DNA of 64,000 nucleotides, taken from positions 186,001 to 250,000 of the forward strand of contig CAVWJW010000004.1 of NCBI GenBank assembly GCA_963755335.1, read 5' to 3'. This DNA comes from UBA10649 sp963755335. Lineage in GTDB: Bacteria > Actinomycetota > Actinomycetes > S36-B12. This document shows, in pieces, positions 26,937 to 36,372 of this stretch. How positions within the stretch are numbered: position 1 is the first letter of the stretch; each line of letters starts with the position of its first letter. A program made the translations under genes and the position numbers. Under the pieces are notes generated by a model that saw only the letters and a program-made list of their open reading frames with translations, ran no database searches and was not told where the DNA came from.

Positions 26937-29900
26937 ATGAAGAAGAAGTTGCTGCCCGTACAGACGGTGGTTGCGTCTTTTGGCCATGCCGGTCAGTCAG
27001 GCCATCGCAGCGTCGAAGCCGACGCCGCCACCGACGAACTCTGGCGGTCAGATGGGCATGACTGCGTCGCAGATGTCGTCGAGCCAGCCCGCCCATGAGC
27101 CGGCTGGGACATGGTCAAGATGCGCACGACGGCGAAGATGCGCGCGAAGGCCGCCCGCAACGCGACGCTCAAGGGCAAGCCGTCCCAGGCCGTCGCGGCT
27201 TCGACATACGACTCCACCAAAGGTCCTGACTACTTCGGCACGAACGCCTACTACGCGACCAGCCCCATGCCCCACGTCACGTGGCAGGTCGGCGGGGCCG
27301 ACGTCATCCTCCCCGCCTACGACCCGGCGACCAGGACGCTCACCAGTCGGTCGACAACTCGCCGTTCAACAGCCGCCGTCGTCGTCCCTGCTCGGGGCGG
27401 ATCGGTGGCGGATCCCACCGGGAACACTCCGGTCCCTGGATCGGATCAACGAGTTCCGCAGCTGGATCTATGCCAAGGTCTCAGATCATGGAGGCATCCG
27501 CGAGTTCATCCAGGAGTCACCCCGGGCTACGTGCCGGCCGCATCTCTCGACGTCGACTACGTACCCCGGCTCCGACTACTACGAGATCGGGCTCAAGGAC
27601 TACACCCAGCAGTTCCGCCCGACCTGCCGGCGACCCAGCTGCGCGGCTACTACCAGATCAACGCCCGCCGCTCGGCCGCGGGCGCGCCGTTCTACCTGGG
27701 CCCGATGATCGTCGCCCATGCCAACCGGCCGGTCCGGGTCAAGTTCGTCAACGAGCTGCCCACCGGCGCCGGCGGCGACCTGTTCGATCCCGTCGACACG
27801 ACCGCGATGGGTGCCGGTGACGGTCCGGCGGTGAAGACAGGGACGCGAAGGACGCCGACACCGTACGACCCTACGCCCAGAACCGCGCCCGTCATCCACC
27901 TGCACGGTGGCCTCACGCCGTGGATCTCGGACGGCACCCGAACCAGTGGACCACCCGGTCGGGGACACCACCAAGTACCCGCAAGGGCGTGTCGGTCTAC
28001 GGCGTGCCGGATATGCCCGCAGTCCAGCCGGTCCGGACGGCACGAAGAAGGCGGCGACAGCGATGGCACGTTGACCTTCTACTACACGAACAAGCAGTCG
28101 GCGCGCCTGATGTGGTATCACGACCACGCCTATGGACTGACTCGCCTGAACGTCTACGCCGGTGAGGTCTCCGCTTACCGTCTTGACCCTCCGCTGGCCA
28201 CGGACGCGCAGGAATGACATCCCGGAACCACTGGATCCGGCACCAACGCGCAGACCAAGTTCGAGGCGCTGCTGCCCGCGGACAACATCCCGCTGGTCAT
28301 CCAGGACAAGGGCTTCGTTCCGGACAACGATCCCTCGGGCTACTTCCCCGACGGACAGCTGACCGATCAGGACCCGACGTGGAGACGACCGCAGAAGTGG
28401 GGCGGCACCGGCAACCTGTGGTTCCCGCACGTCTACATGCCCAACCAGAACCCCTACGACAACACCGGCGCCAACGCCATGGGTCGCTGGGACTACGGCC
28501 GTGGTTCTGGCCGATCTTCGGCACGGTGCGCGGGCCTGGTCCACGGAGAGGTCGAACCCGAACGCCCTGAGCTACGACGCACGTGAACGCAGGCCCGTGG
28601 AAGCCGCCGATGATCCCTGGCACCCCGAGCTCGTACACGAAGGCCAAGGGGCTGGCCACCTCGGACGTGTCGCTGGCTCCTGAGGCGTTCGTCGATACGG
28701 CCGTCGTCAACGGCATCGCCTACCCCTACATGAACGTCGACCCGAAGGCGTACCGCTTCCGCATCCTCAACGGCGCCAACGACCGCTACTGGAACCTGCA
28801 GATGTACTGCTCGGCGTACGACATGAAGGTCAATGCAGCGAACGCTGCGGCACTCAAGTCGTACCAGGCTGCTCTCGCCGCCTACAACGCCGATCCGGCG
28901 ATGGTCGCCTACCTGGCTGCGGTGACCAAGTACAACCTCGACAAGGCGGCTTTCGACAGCGCCAACGCGACGTACCTGGCAGACCAGGCCGCCTACGACG
29001 CGGCGGTGCTGGCTCAGCAGACCGACCCGACCGTCGCTGCCGGCCGTGCCCACTGCACCGACGGCTCCGATGGCTCCGACGGCTCCGACGACGCCCGCGG
29101 CCCCGGTCGCTCCGGCGTCCTCTGAGCAAGTCGTCGATGTGGTCGTGACGGCGCCCAACGCGATGCCGACCAACGCGGACGCTGGCGAGGTGCCGATGGT
29201 GCCCGCAGTCAAGACAGCCGGATTCCCGGCCAACTGGCCGACCGACGGTCGTGACGGCGGCGTGCCGGATCCGGCAGCAGCCGTCGGCAACTTCCTGCAG
29301 ATCGGCACCGAGGGCGGCGTGCTTCCGAACGCGGTCGACGTCCGCAACGGGCCGGTGACGTACAACTACAACCGGCGCGACATCGTGGTGCTGAACATCC
29401 AGGAGCGACGCGCTGCTGCTCGGCCCGGCCGAGCGCGCTGACGTGGTCTACGACTTCAGCAAGGCGACAGGCCGCCGGGCTGCACCAACGTCATCCTGTA
29501 CAACGACTCGCCGACCCCCGTGCCGGCGTTCGATCCTCGCAACGACTACTACTCCAACAACCCGGACCAGACCGACAGCGGCGGCACGCCGTCGACGCTG
29601 CCTGGCTACGGCCCGAACACCCGCACGATCATGCAGTTCCGCATCAACCGTGGCGCAGCTCCGACTCCCGTTCAACGACACGGCGGTGCGCGCATGCGCT
29701 GCCCGCGACGTTCGCCGCGGTTCAGCACAAGCCGATCGTCCCGGAGACCCGCTACGCGGCCGCGTACCCGGGTGATCCGATCGGGGCGACCGACGTGTAC
29801 TCGCGGATCCAGTCGAACAGCATCTCGTCGACGCCTCGCACGGTCGGGGACGTGAAGATCCTGAACCTGTCGACGGCGGATCCGGCTACGCACCAACGGC

Positions 29901-31347
29901 GGCGGTGACGCCGGCGACACGGCCGCGCCGGCGCTAAGGTGATCCCGGTGATCGGCACACGGGGCCGTATCCGTCCGTCACGATGGTCAACGGCGGCACC
30001 GGGTACCGGTACGCCCGACGGTCACCGTCGTCGACACCGCTCGCTGGCACTCAGGCCGCCGACCGCGGGGGCCACGGTGCGGGGAGGCGTCGGTCAACAT
30101 GCCGTCACCACGCAGGGTGCGGCAACGGCTCCGGTCGGGCTACACGTCCGGCGCCACGGTCACGTGTCGAAGCCACCCGCGGGCAACACGGCGACGGGTA
30201 CGGCGACGGTCGACCTGAGCACCGGCGTGTGTCGGCGCTGACGCTGACCGAGTCGGTGACGGTTATGCGACCGCGTCCGTCGGTGTCCATCTCGGCACCG
30301 ATCTACCAGGTGGGGCAACCAGGCCACGGCGACGACGACGCTGTCGACGAACGTCGGTCGGCACCTCGGTGCAGCCTCGCTGCCGATCCGAAGGCGATCC
30401 AGGAACTGTTCGAGATGGACTACGGCCGGATGAACGCCACCTTGGGTGTCGAGCTTCCGTTCACCAACTCGAAGAACCAGACGACCCTGCCGATGGGCTA
30501 CGCCGAGCCCGACTCGGAGTTCCTGAAGCCGTCGCAGGTCGGCACGCAGATCGGGACGACACGTGATGGCACGGCGATCTGGAAGATCACCCACAACGGT
30601 GTCGACACGCACACCATCCACTTCCACCTGATGGACGTGCAGCTGATCAACCGGGTCGGCTGGGACGGCGCGATCCGTCCGCCGGACGACAACGAGATGG
30701 GCTGGAAGGAATCGGTGCGGATGAACCCGCTCGAGGACGCCATCGTCGCAATGCGGCCGGCCACCCCGGAGCTGCCGTTCAAGATCGGCGACAGCGATCC
30801 GCTCGATCGATCCGACGATGCCGATCGCAACCATCAGATCGCCGACGCTCGATCCGATCACGGGCAACGGCGATCACGTTCACCAACCAGCCGGTGAACA
30901 TGGGCTGGGAGTACGTGTGGCACTGCCACCTGCTCGGACACGAGGAGAACGACATGATGCGCCCGGTCGACTTCGCCGGGTTCCCCGGATGCACCGACGC
31001 TGAACGTGTCGCGCTGACCGGGCCGACGGATCCACGACGGTCACCGTGTCGTGGCGAAACAACGCCGACTGGCAGCTGACTAACTTCGTCGTGGAGCGCT
31101 CGACCAACGCCGGCTTCACCGCCGGCACGGTGCAGACGCTGTCCGACAAGGGCCAGCTCGCCGGGACCCCGGTGAACTGGCAGGGCAGCCCGACCACCCT
31201 GGGCGGGAGTAGTCGGCAAGACCAGCACCTCGTTCGTGGATCCGTCCACGGGCAAGGTGTCCGCGCACGACGTACTACTACCGGGTTCGCGCCGAGAGTG
31301 CCCAGGGCTTCTCGCCGTGGTCCAACGTCCGGTCGGTCCGCTACTAG
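26937..31347 (+). pseudogene. Large secreted multicopper oxidase 2 with coiled-coil insert, GSGY repeats and FN3 end, multiply frameshifted
   Basis: Same architecture as MCO 1. A signal (MKKKLLP..., then PVSQAIAASKP after a frame change) is followed by a first cupredoxin domain with HLHGGLTPW (near 27897) and MWYHDHAYGLTRLNVYAGE (near 28110). Middle cupredoxin parts come next (PHVYMPNQNPYDN; VDPKAYRFRILNGANDRYWN). An extra Ala-rich coiled-coil and Pro/Thr linker (28828-29160) is absent from MCO 1. Degenerate GSGY repeats follow, then HTIHFHLMDVQLINRVGWDG (near 30610) and an intact WHCHLLGHEENDMMR (30918-30962). The FN3 domain ends YYRVRAESAQGFSPWSNV before the stop at 31347. All four copper-ligand blocks are present, unlike MCO 1. 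At least eight frame changes are needed to read it through. Confidence 0.75.
28828..29160 (+). repeat. Ala-rich coiled-coil and (APT)n linker insert in MCO 2
   Basis: After WNLQMYCSAYDMKV comes a charged, Ala/Tyr-rich helical stretch (ALKSYQAALAAYNADP, AAVTKYNLDKAAFDSA, YLADQAAYDAAVLAQQ). A low-complexity linker follows, read as GSDGSDGSD in one frame and APTAPMAPTAPTTPAAP in another. The homologous point in MCO 1 has only a short join. It probably forms a stalk or protein-interaction arm (inference). Confidence 0.65.
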
Positions 31348-31371
31348 CGGCATCCGCTGCACGAAGCACCA

Positions 31372-31405
31372 GAAGGCCGGTCGAGGGAAACCTCGGCCGG
31401 CCTTC
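31372..31405 (+). terminator. Terminator hairpin after MCO 2
   Basis: GAAGGCCGG-T-CGAGG (31372-31386) pairs with CCTCG-G-CCGGCCTTC (31391-31405) around a GAAA tetraloop. It starts 25 nt after the MCO 2 stop. It resembles the terminator behind MCO 1, which supports duplication of the whole transcription unit. Confidence 0.8.
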
Positions 31406-31472
31406 CGGCATCCCGGTGGCTCCTCACGACGTTGGCCGATAGCGTCAGGGCTCCCCGAGAGAGGACCACGGC

Positions 31473-32421
31473 ATGTCGATCTCCCTCGTCGAGAGCACGA
31501 ACACGGCGTTCATCGGCTTCGCCGGGCAGGGTCCAGTCGACGTGCCGACGCCCGTAGGCGGGATCAGGGAGTTCGAGGGGCTCTTTGGACCGGTGACTCC
31601 CGATAGCCACTTGGGCTACTCGGTCCGGGACTACTTCGCCAACGGCGGACTGCGCGCCTGGATCATCCGGTGCGAGGGCGACCCGATCGACGCGGTGTCG
31701 AGTCTGGGCGCCATCGACGTCCTGAATCTGGTCGTGCTGCCGCCGTACGCCGGGCCGGGGGACCTGTCGACCCTCGACGTGGAGCCTGATGCGCTGGCCG
31801 CAGTGGTCGCCTATGCGAAGCGCCGCGGCGCGATAGTCATCGCCGGGCCCCCCTCAGGCTGGATCTCGACGCGCGTCGCTCTGGATGCTGGTGGCGACGA
31901 CGGCCTCTTCCTCCATGACGACAACCTGGCCGTCTACTTCCCGCGGATATGCGAACGCGACCCGGCCGGCCAGCTCCTGACGATCGACCCGAGTGGCGCC
32001 GTGGCGGGCCTCATCGCCCGGAGGGACGTGACGCGAGGCCCCCAGACGGCGCCGAGCGGCAGCGATGTGGCCCTCGGTGGCGTGGACTCGTTGGCCGTGC
32101 CGATCGATGCCCAGGTGGCCGCCCAGTTGAATCGGCAGGGGATCAACTGCATTCGCAGGATGAGTGCGGGGAACGCGGTGGTCTGGGGCGCCCGCACCCG
32201 GCAGCCTCCGGGCGCCGAACCGGGCGCGTGGGCGTTTCTGCCGTATCGGCGCGCTGGTCGGCGGCACGGCGAGGGAGGCGTACTTCGTGCGGGTCGGCCT
32301 CGACACGATGACTTCCGAAGACCTGGCGACCGGGCTGCTCAAGGTGGTAGTCGGCTTCGCCGTGCACGCACCGGCCGAGTTCGTCATCGTGACGATCGCC
32401 CAGCAGACCGCGGTGGCGTAG
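31473..32421 (+). CDS. Solitary contractile tail sheath-like protein, frame interrupted once
   Basis: The N-terminal part (TAFIGFAGQGPVDVPTPVGG, REFEGLFG, then GYSVRDYFANGGLRAWIIRC) matches the start of phage/eCIS tail sheath proteins. It is followed by GINCIRRMSAGNAVVWGART (about residues 230-250), the sheath C-terminal domain. The end (AREAYFVRVGLDTMTSEDL ... VHAPAEFVIVTI) is the typical last strand-exchange segment but lies in another frame. The switch is at about 32241-32255. At roughly 315 aa it is shorter than normal sheaths, with little sequence between the WGART block and the C-terminal arm. No tube, baseplate, ATPase or lysis gene is nearby. Ribosome site GAGAGAGGACC precedes ATG 31473. 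Confidence 0.75.
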
Positions 32422-32424
32422 ACC

Positions 32425-33117
32425 TCAGACGATGAAGCGCGGCGAGAGCGCATAGCGCAGCAGCACGACGTCGCCGATGGCGCGCGTCTCGGCCAGAGTG
32501 GCGCGACGGCCGGGGTGCCAGGGGAACTGGCCGTCCTGCACGAATCGTTGGCTGCGCGAGTCGCCCACGAAGAACGGCGCGATCACCAGGTGCAGCTCGT
32601 CGGCGAGGTCCTCGGTGAGGAACTGCGTGTGCATGGTCCCGCCGCCCTCGACCATCAGGCGCCGCACGCCCCGCGCATGGAGGTCCTCGCTGATCCATCG
32701 GGCGTCGACGCACGATCCGGCGTCGACGACGGTGGCGGCATGCCCCAACTGGTCGCGAGCCTCGCAGGCGACCGCCGTCTCGCAGTAGACGAGCTTCGGG
32801 ATCGCGTCGCCGAGCGTGAAGAAGTTGGCGCTGGGGTCGAGCTTGCCGGTGCGCGTCACCGTGACCTTCATCGGTGATGGTGTCTGGCCACGTCGCACCC
32901 GCTCGTCACGTCGCTCGGCGGAGCGCACCAGCAGGCGCGGATTGTCGTTGCGGACCGTCGCCGCGCCGACGAGGATCGCGTCGCTGGCGGCACGGACGGA
33001 GTCGACGCGATCGAGGTCGGCGTCGTTGGACAGGAGCAGCCGGATATGCGAGGCACTGTCGAGGTAGCCGTCGAGGGAGACCCCGCAGCTCAGCACCGTG
33101 TACGGGCGCTCAGTCAC
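32425..33117 (-). CDS. RibD C-terminal-type (DHFR-fold) pyrimidine/pterin reductase
   Basis: A 230-aa NADPH-dependent reductase of the RibD-C/DHFR-like family, whose known members reduce the ribosylamino-pyrimidine intermediate of riboflavin and archaeal pterin synthesis. Landmarks are SCGVSLDGYLD (substrate/NADPH loop), ILVGAATVRNDNPRLLVR, and VEGGGTMHTQFL near the C-terminus. No deaminase domain is fused, so it is not a complete RibD. GTG 33117 overlaps the flippase stop (GTGA). It is the last gene of a six-gene overlapping operon with a PTPS-fold protein, suggesting a GTP-derived pyrimidine or pterin product rather than ordinary riboflavin supply. Confidence 0.85.
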   Translation of the reverse strand: MTERPYTVLSCGVSLDGYLDSASHIRLLLSNDADLDRVDSVRAASDAILVGAATVRNDNPRLLVRSAERRDERVRRGQTPSPMKVTVTRTGKLDPSANFFTLGDAIPKLVYCETAVACEARDQLGHAATVVDAGSCVDARWISEDLHARGVRRLMVEGGGTMHTQFLTEDLADELHLVIAPFFVGDSRSQRFVQDGQFPWHPGRRATLAETRAIGDVVLLRYALSPRFIV

Positions 33118-34104
33118 GGCGTAACCATGCCACGAGAAGGACCACGCCGCCCGGAAGGGTCGACTGCCAGAATCAGGATGCCGTAGACGACCGCGGTGGT
33201 GATCCCGGCGGCGGCACCGAGCCCGGCCATCGCGAACGCCCACGCCGCTGCGCCCTCGCGGGGTCCCCACCCGCCGATGCTGAGCGGCAGGGCCATCGCC
33301 AGCAGAACGATGAGCGCGAGCGGAAGCATCTGCGTCGCCGTCATCGAGACGCCGGCCGTGCGCGCCGCGAGGAGGAACGTTGCCGTGTGCCCGGCCACGG
33401 CGACAGCAGAGGCCAGCACGATGAACGGCCAGCTGCGCCGGGCGAACAGGCCGTCGCGCAGGTCGCTGGTGGCGGTGTTGAGGGCCCTCGCCCACCGGGA
33501 CGCCCCGCTGCGGGGCAGCGTGCGCGCTGCGACAAGGACGACGACCCCGACCACCAGCGTCGCCACGGCCAGCGCGGGCATCGCCGCGCGGACGGGCGAC
33601 GGCAGGAGCAGCAGGATCGCCACCGTCAGGGCGATCTGCACGAACTGCCCGGCGGTGCGCTCCCAGGCGACGGCGCGGACTCCGCCGCTCGACGTTGCCG
33701 ACCTCGCGTCCGTGATTGACGGCCCTGTGCACATCGCCGACCACTCCGCCGGGCAGGGTCACGTTGAGGAACTGCGATCGGTAGTAGGCCGGGACAGCCG
33801 TTCGCATCGGCACGCTGACATCCAGCCCGCGGGCCACCAGGCTCCACCGCCATGCGCAGCACACCGTCGTGATCGCTCCGAGCATGACGGCCGCGATGAC
33901 GGCACGAGCGTCGATCTGCCGGATGCCGTCGATGAACGGACCCGAACCCACTCGCCAGAACAGGACGGCCAGGACGGCGAATCCGCCGAGCAGTCGGACG
34001 ACGGGCCAGAGCCCGCGTCGTGAGCCCGACGGGTCGTCGGGGACCTGCAGTGGCGGAGCCTCGGCGGGAGCCTTTGCCGCGGCGGGCGAGTCGTAGGCCG
34101 TCAT
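33114..34104 (-). CDS. LPG-synthase-TM (UPF0104/AglD-like) putative flippase, frame interrupted once
   Basis: A polytopic membrane protein. The N-terminal third includes VVRLLGGFAVLAVLFWRVG, IAAVMLGAITTVCCAWRW and FLNVTLPGGVVGDVHRAVNH. The remainder, in another frame, has WERTAGQFVQIALTVAILLL, FIVLASAVAVAGHTATFLLA and LPLSIGGWGPREGAAAWAF. These are signature parts (LPGGVVGDVxR; SIGGWGPREG) of the lysylphosphatidylglycerol-synthase transmembrane family. Stand-alone members are thought to move lipid-linked or amphipathic compounds. The frame switch is near 33690; one base would give about 330 aa. ATG 34104 overlaps the methyltransferase stop (ATGA) and the end overlaps the reductase start (GTGA). 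Confidence 0.8.
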
Positions 34105-34913
34105 TGTGGAACAGCCAGAAGATCGTCGTGGTGAACGGTGACGTGCAGTCGACCCTCGGCGATCTCAAGGCGGCGTCGTTGGACGTACGCGGACGCTGCT
34201 TCCCCGAGGCCGGGGTCCTGCTCGACAGCGGCAGTGACCCAGCCGTCGAGCCACGCGGCGATCAACTCGGGTTGGTCCGGGCAAAGGTGCCATGGGCTGT
34301 GTCGCACGATGACGGCGTGACCGTGGCGGCGGAACTCGTCCACCGCCCGCGCACAGGCGGTGGGGCCAAGCAGCGCCTCCTCGTGAAGTACTCGCTGCTG
34401 ATGGGCGTTGAATGCGGCCTGGAGGTGCACATCGAGCGGATCCGCAGGTGCCAGTTCGGCGCGGCCAGTGACCGAGAGGCACAGGAGCACCGGGCATTGC
34501 GCGCGTGCACAGGCGTCGACGAAACGAGTCAGCTCCGTCTGAGTGAACATGTCGAGAAGCGCTGATGCGGTGATGAGACTCGCGTCGGCGATCTCACCCT
34601 CGGGCAGTCGGGTGATGTCGTCGGCGCGGATCTCCAGGGACGCGTCGGCTGGCAGCCCGGCATTGGCGGGCATCGCCTTGAGCAGGTCGATGTCCCGATC
34701 GTGGAGCACCCAGCGCTGTGGTCCGGGGAGCAGGGGCGCGAGCCAGCGCGCCATCGAGCCCGTTCCCGAGCCCAGGTCGTGCACGACGACCGGACGAGTG
34801 AGCGGCAGGTGGGCGCTGAGCTGCTCGACGAGCCAGACGGAGCGCGCCGTCGCGTCGGCGGGCTCGCGGAGCATCAGCCAGTCGGGGGCCGCCCGGGCTA
34901 CATCAGTGCTCAC
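34101..34913 (-). CDS. Class I SAM-dependent methyltransferase (operon with PTPS-like and GT4)
   Basis: A 270-aa methyltransferase. Motif I is VVVHDLGSGTGSMARWL (about residues 42-58), with the acidic ribose contact in WVLHDRDIDLL. A post-motif ITASALLDMFT segment stands where the catalytic loop is expected. A C-terminal PWHLCPDQPELIAAWLDGW region is characteristic of this operon-associated type. It overlaps both neighbours by 4 nt (ATGA on each side), so translation is coupled with the glycosyltransferase and flippase. Acceptor unknown; modification of a glycosylated pterin-like product is inference from context. Confidence 0.8.
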   Translation of the reverse strand: MSTDVARAAPDWLMLREPADATARSVWLVEQLSAHLPLTRPVVVHDLGSGTGSMARWLAPLLPGPQRWVLHDRDIDLLKAMPANAGLPADASLEIRADDITRLPEGEIADASLITASALLDMFTQTELTRFVDACARAQCPVLLCLSVTGRAELAPADPLDVHLQAAFNAHQQRVLHEEALLGPTACARAVDEFRRHGHAVIVRHSPWHLCPDQPELIAAWLDGWVTAAVEQDPGLGEAASAYVQRRRLEIAEGRLHVTVHHDDLLAVPQ

Positions 34914-35974
34914 GCCGCGGCTCCTTGCAGCACGCGGGCGAGCCGTCGCGACGTGTCACCCCAGCCGGTCAGTGTCGTGCGGCGACGCCCTGCCGCGAGT
35001 CGCAGTTCCCGACGCACGACGGGCTCGGTGAGCCAGGTCCGGAGAGCACCCGCGAGCGCCTCGGGATCGTGAGGGGGGACGAGCAGGCCGGGGCGAGCCC
35101 CATCACGGGTGCGACCGAGCGCGTCCGGCACTCCGCCCACGTCGGTGGCGACCACCGGGATCTCGTGGGCGAGGGCCTCGGTCACGACCATGCCGTAGGT
35201 CTCGGCATGCGATGGAAGGACGAGCAGGTCGGCCGTCCGGTAGTGCCGGCTGAGGTGATGCCCCGTGCGGGCTCCGTGCAGGGTGATCCGATCGCCGAGC
35301 CCCAGTTCCGCGATCTGTCGCCGGAGCATCTCGACGTTCACCGGTGCCCTCTCCAGCGAGCCGACACACGACAGCGTCCAGGGCAGGTCCCGGATCAGGT
35401 CGAGGGCCGTGACCAGGTCGGCGTGTCCCTTGCCCGGGGTGAGTGCGGCCACGCACAGCAGCTTTCCGCCGTCCTTCGACCCGTCGGCCGACGTGGCCAT
35501 GTCGACGCCCGGCTCCGCCACGTACACGCGGGCGGGTGCGAGCCCGTAGGCGCTCACCAGCCATTCTCGGGTCCAGTTGCTCGTGGTGATGACCGAGTTC
35601 GATGCCGCCAGGACGGCGCTCTCATGCTGCCGCGCCTGGAGGCCGTCCTCGTCCGTCGCTGCGCCGAACGGCATGTGGACGAGGACGACCAGGCGCAGTC
35701 GCGACGCTTCGGGCACGAGAACCTGTGAGGCCGCCGCGGCGATCATGCCGTCGAGGAGCACGACGGTCCGGTCGGGCATCGTCGAGAGCACCTCGGCGAG
35801 CACGGCGAGTGCGGCGTCGTCGGGGTCAGGCCAGGTGCCCGGCACGACCCTCTCCCAGATCGGGAAGCCCAGCCGAGCGAGCCCGAGGCTGATCCTGCGG
35901 TCATAGGTGTTGCCGCCGCTCGGCTGCGCCGTGTCGTGGACCACGTCCGGAAGGACGAACTGGACGGGGTTCAC
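34910..35974 (-). CDS. GT4-family glycosyltransferase (GT-B fold)
   Basis: A 354-aa retaining-type glycosyltransferase. The C-terminal domain has VAALTPGKGHADLVTAL (donor-binding Lys region), SLERAPVNVEMLRRQIAEL and the EX7E motif in SHAETYGMVVTEALAHEIPV. These bind a nucleotide sugar. The N-terminal acceptor domain (GGNTYDRRISLGLARLG) is glycogen-synthase/WsaF-like only in general shape. GTG 35974 is chosen because it overlaps the stop of the PTPS-like gene (GTGA). No transmembrane segment is visible, so it acts in the cytoplasm. Confidence 0.87.
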   Translation of the reverse strand: MNPVQFVLPDVVHDTAQPSGGNTYDRRISLGLARLGFPIWERVVPGTWPDPDDAALAVLAEVLSTMPDRTVVLLDGMIAAAASQVLVPEASRLRLVVLVHMPFGAATDEDGLQARQHESAVLAASNSVITTSNWTREWLVSAYGLAPARVYVAEPGVDMATSADGSKDGGKLLCVAALTPGKGHADLVTALDLIRDLPWTLSCVGSLERAPVNVEMLRRQIAELGLGDRITLHGARTGHHLSRHYRTADLLVLPSHAETYGMVVTEALAHEIPVVATDVGGVPDALGRTRDGARPGLLVPPHDPEALAGALRTWLTEPVVRRELRLAAGRRRTTLTGWGDTSRRLARVLQGAAA

Positions 35975-36369
35975 AGCGTCGTCTCGTAACTCGCCCAAGC
36001 GATGTGCGACTCGTGCAAGGTCACGGCGATGGCGGTGATGCCGCTTGCGCCGGCGCCGAGGTCGCCCGCGCCGATGGCAGCGATCAAGTGGTCGGCGATG
36101 AGCTGCGCGAGCATCTCGGTCGACGTGTTGACGCCGGCGAACGCCGTTTCGTCGTCGAGATTGCGGTAGTTGAGTTCGCCGAGGATCGACTTGAGGGTCT
36201 CGGACGCCCGACCGATGTCGACGACGATGTTGTCAGCATCCAGGCTGGGGCGCTTGAAGGTCGCGTCGACCACGAAGGTCGCGCCGTGGAGTCGTTGGGC
36301 GGGGCCGAACACATCGCCGCGGAAGCTATGGGCGACCATGAAGTGATCGCGGACCGTCACGCTGAACAT
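35971..36369 (-). CDS. Divergent 6-pyruvoyl-tetrahydropterin synthase/QueD-fold protein
   Basis: A 132-aa T-fold protein recognisable as PTPS/QueD-like by FMVAHSFRG, LHGATF and the C-terminal TLHESHIAWASYE, with the likely pterin-anchoring Glu. Key canonical residues are altered. The usual HGH pair of zinc ligands reads HGA (His28 kept, the second His is Ala30). No Cys stands where the catalytic Cys is expected (FGPAQRLHG), and the usual LDH motif reads LNY. This suggests either a changed reaction or a binding role on a pterin-like substrate. It sits second in the operon, 3 nt after the MDR gene and overlapping the GT4 start. Confidence 0.8.
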   Translation of the reverse strand: MFSVTVRDHFMVAHSFRGDVFGPAQRLHGATFVVDATFKRPSLDADNIVVDIGRASETLKSILGELNYRNLDDETAFAGVNTSTEMLAQLIADHLIAAIGAGDLGAGASGITAIAVTLHESHIAWASYETTL

Positions 36370-36372
36370 GAC

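Noticed and set aside
21747..31347. Programmed ribosomal frameshifting as the explanation for the broken MCO genes.
   Set aside because: Far too many changes in both directions, without slippery heptamers. Similar breaks occur in unrelated genes in the window.
31473..32421. A prophage or complete contractile injection system around the sheath gene.
   Set aside because: No integrase, capsid, tube, baseplate, ATPase or lysis gene is recognisable on either side.
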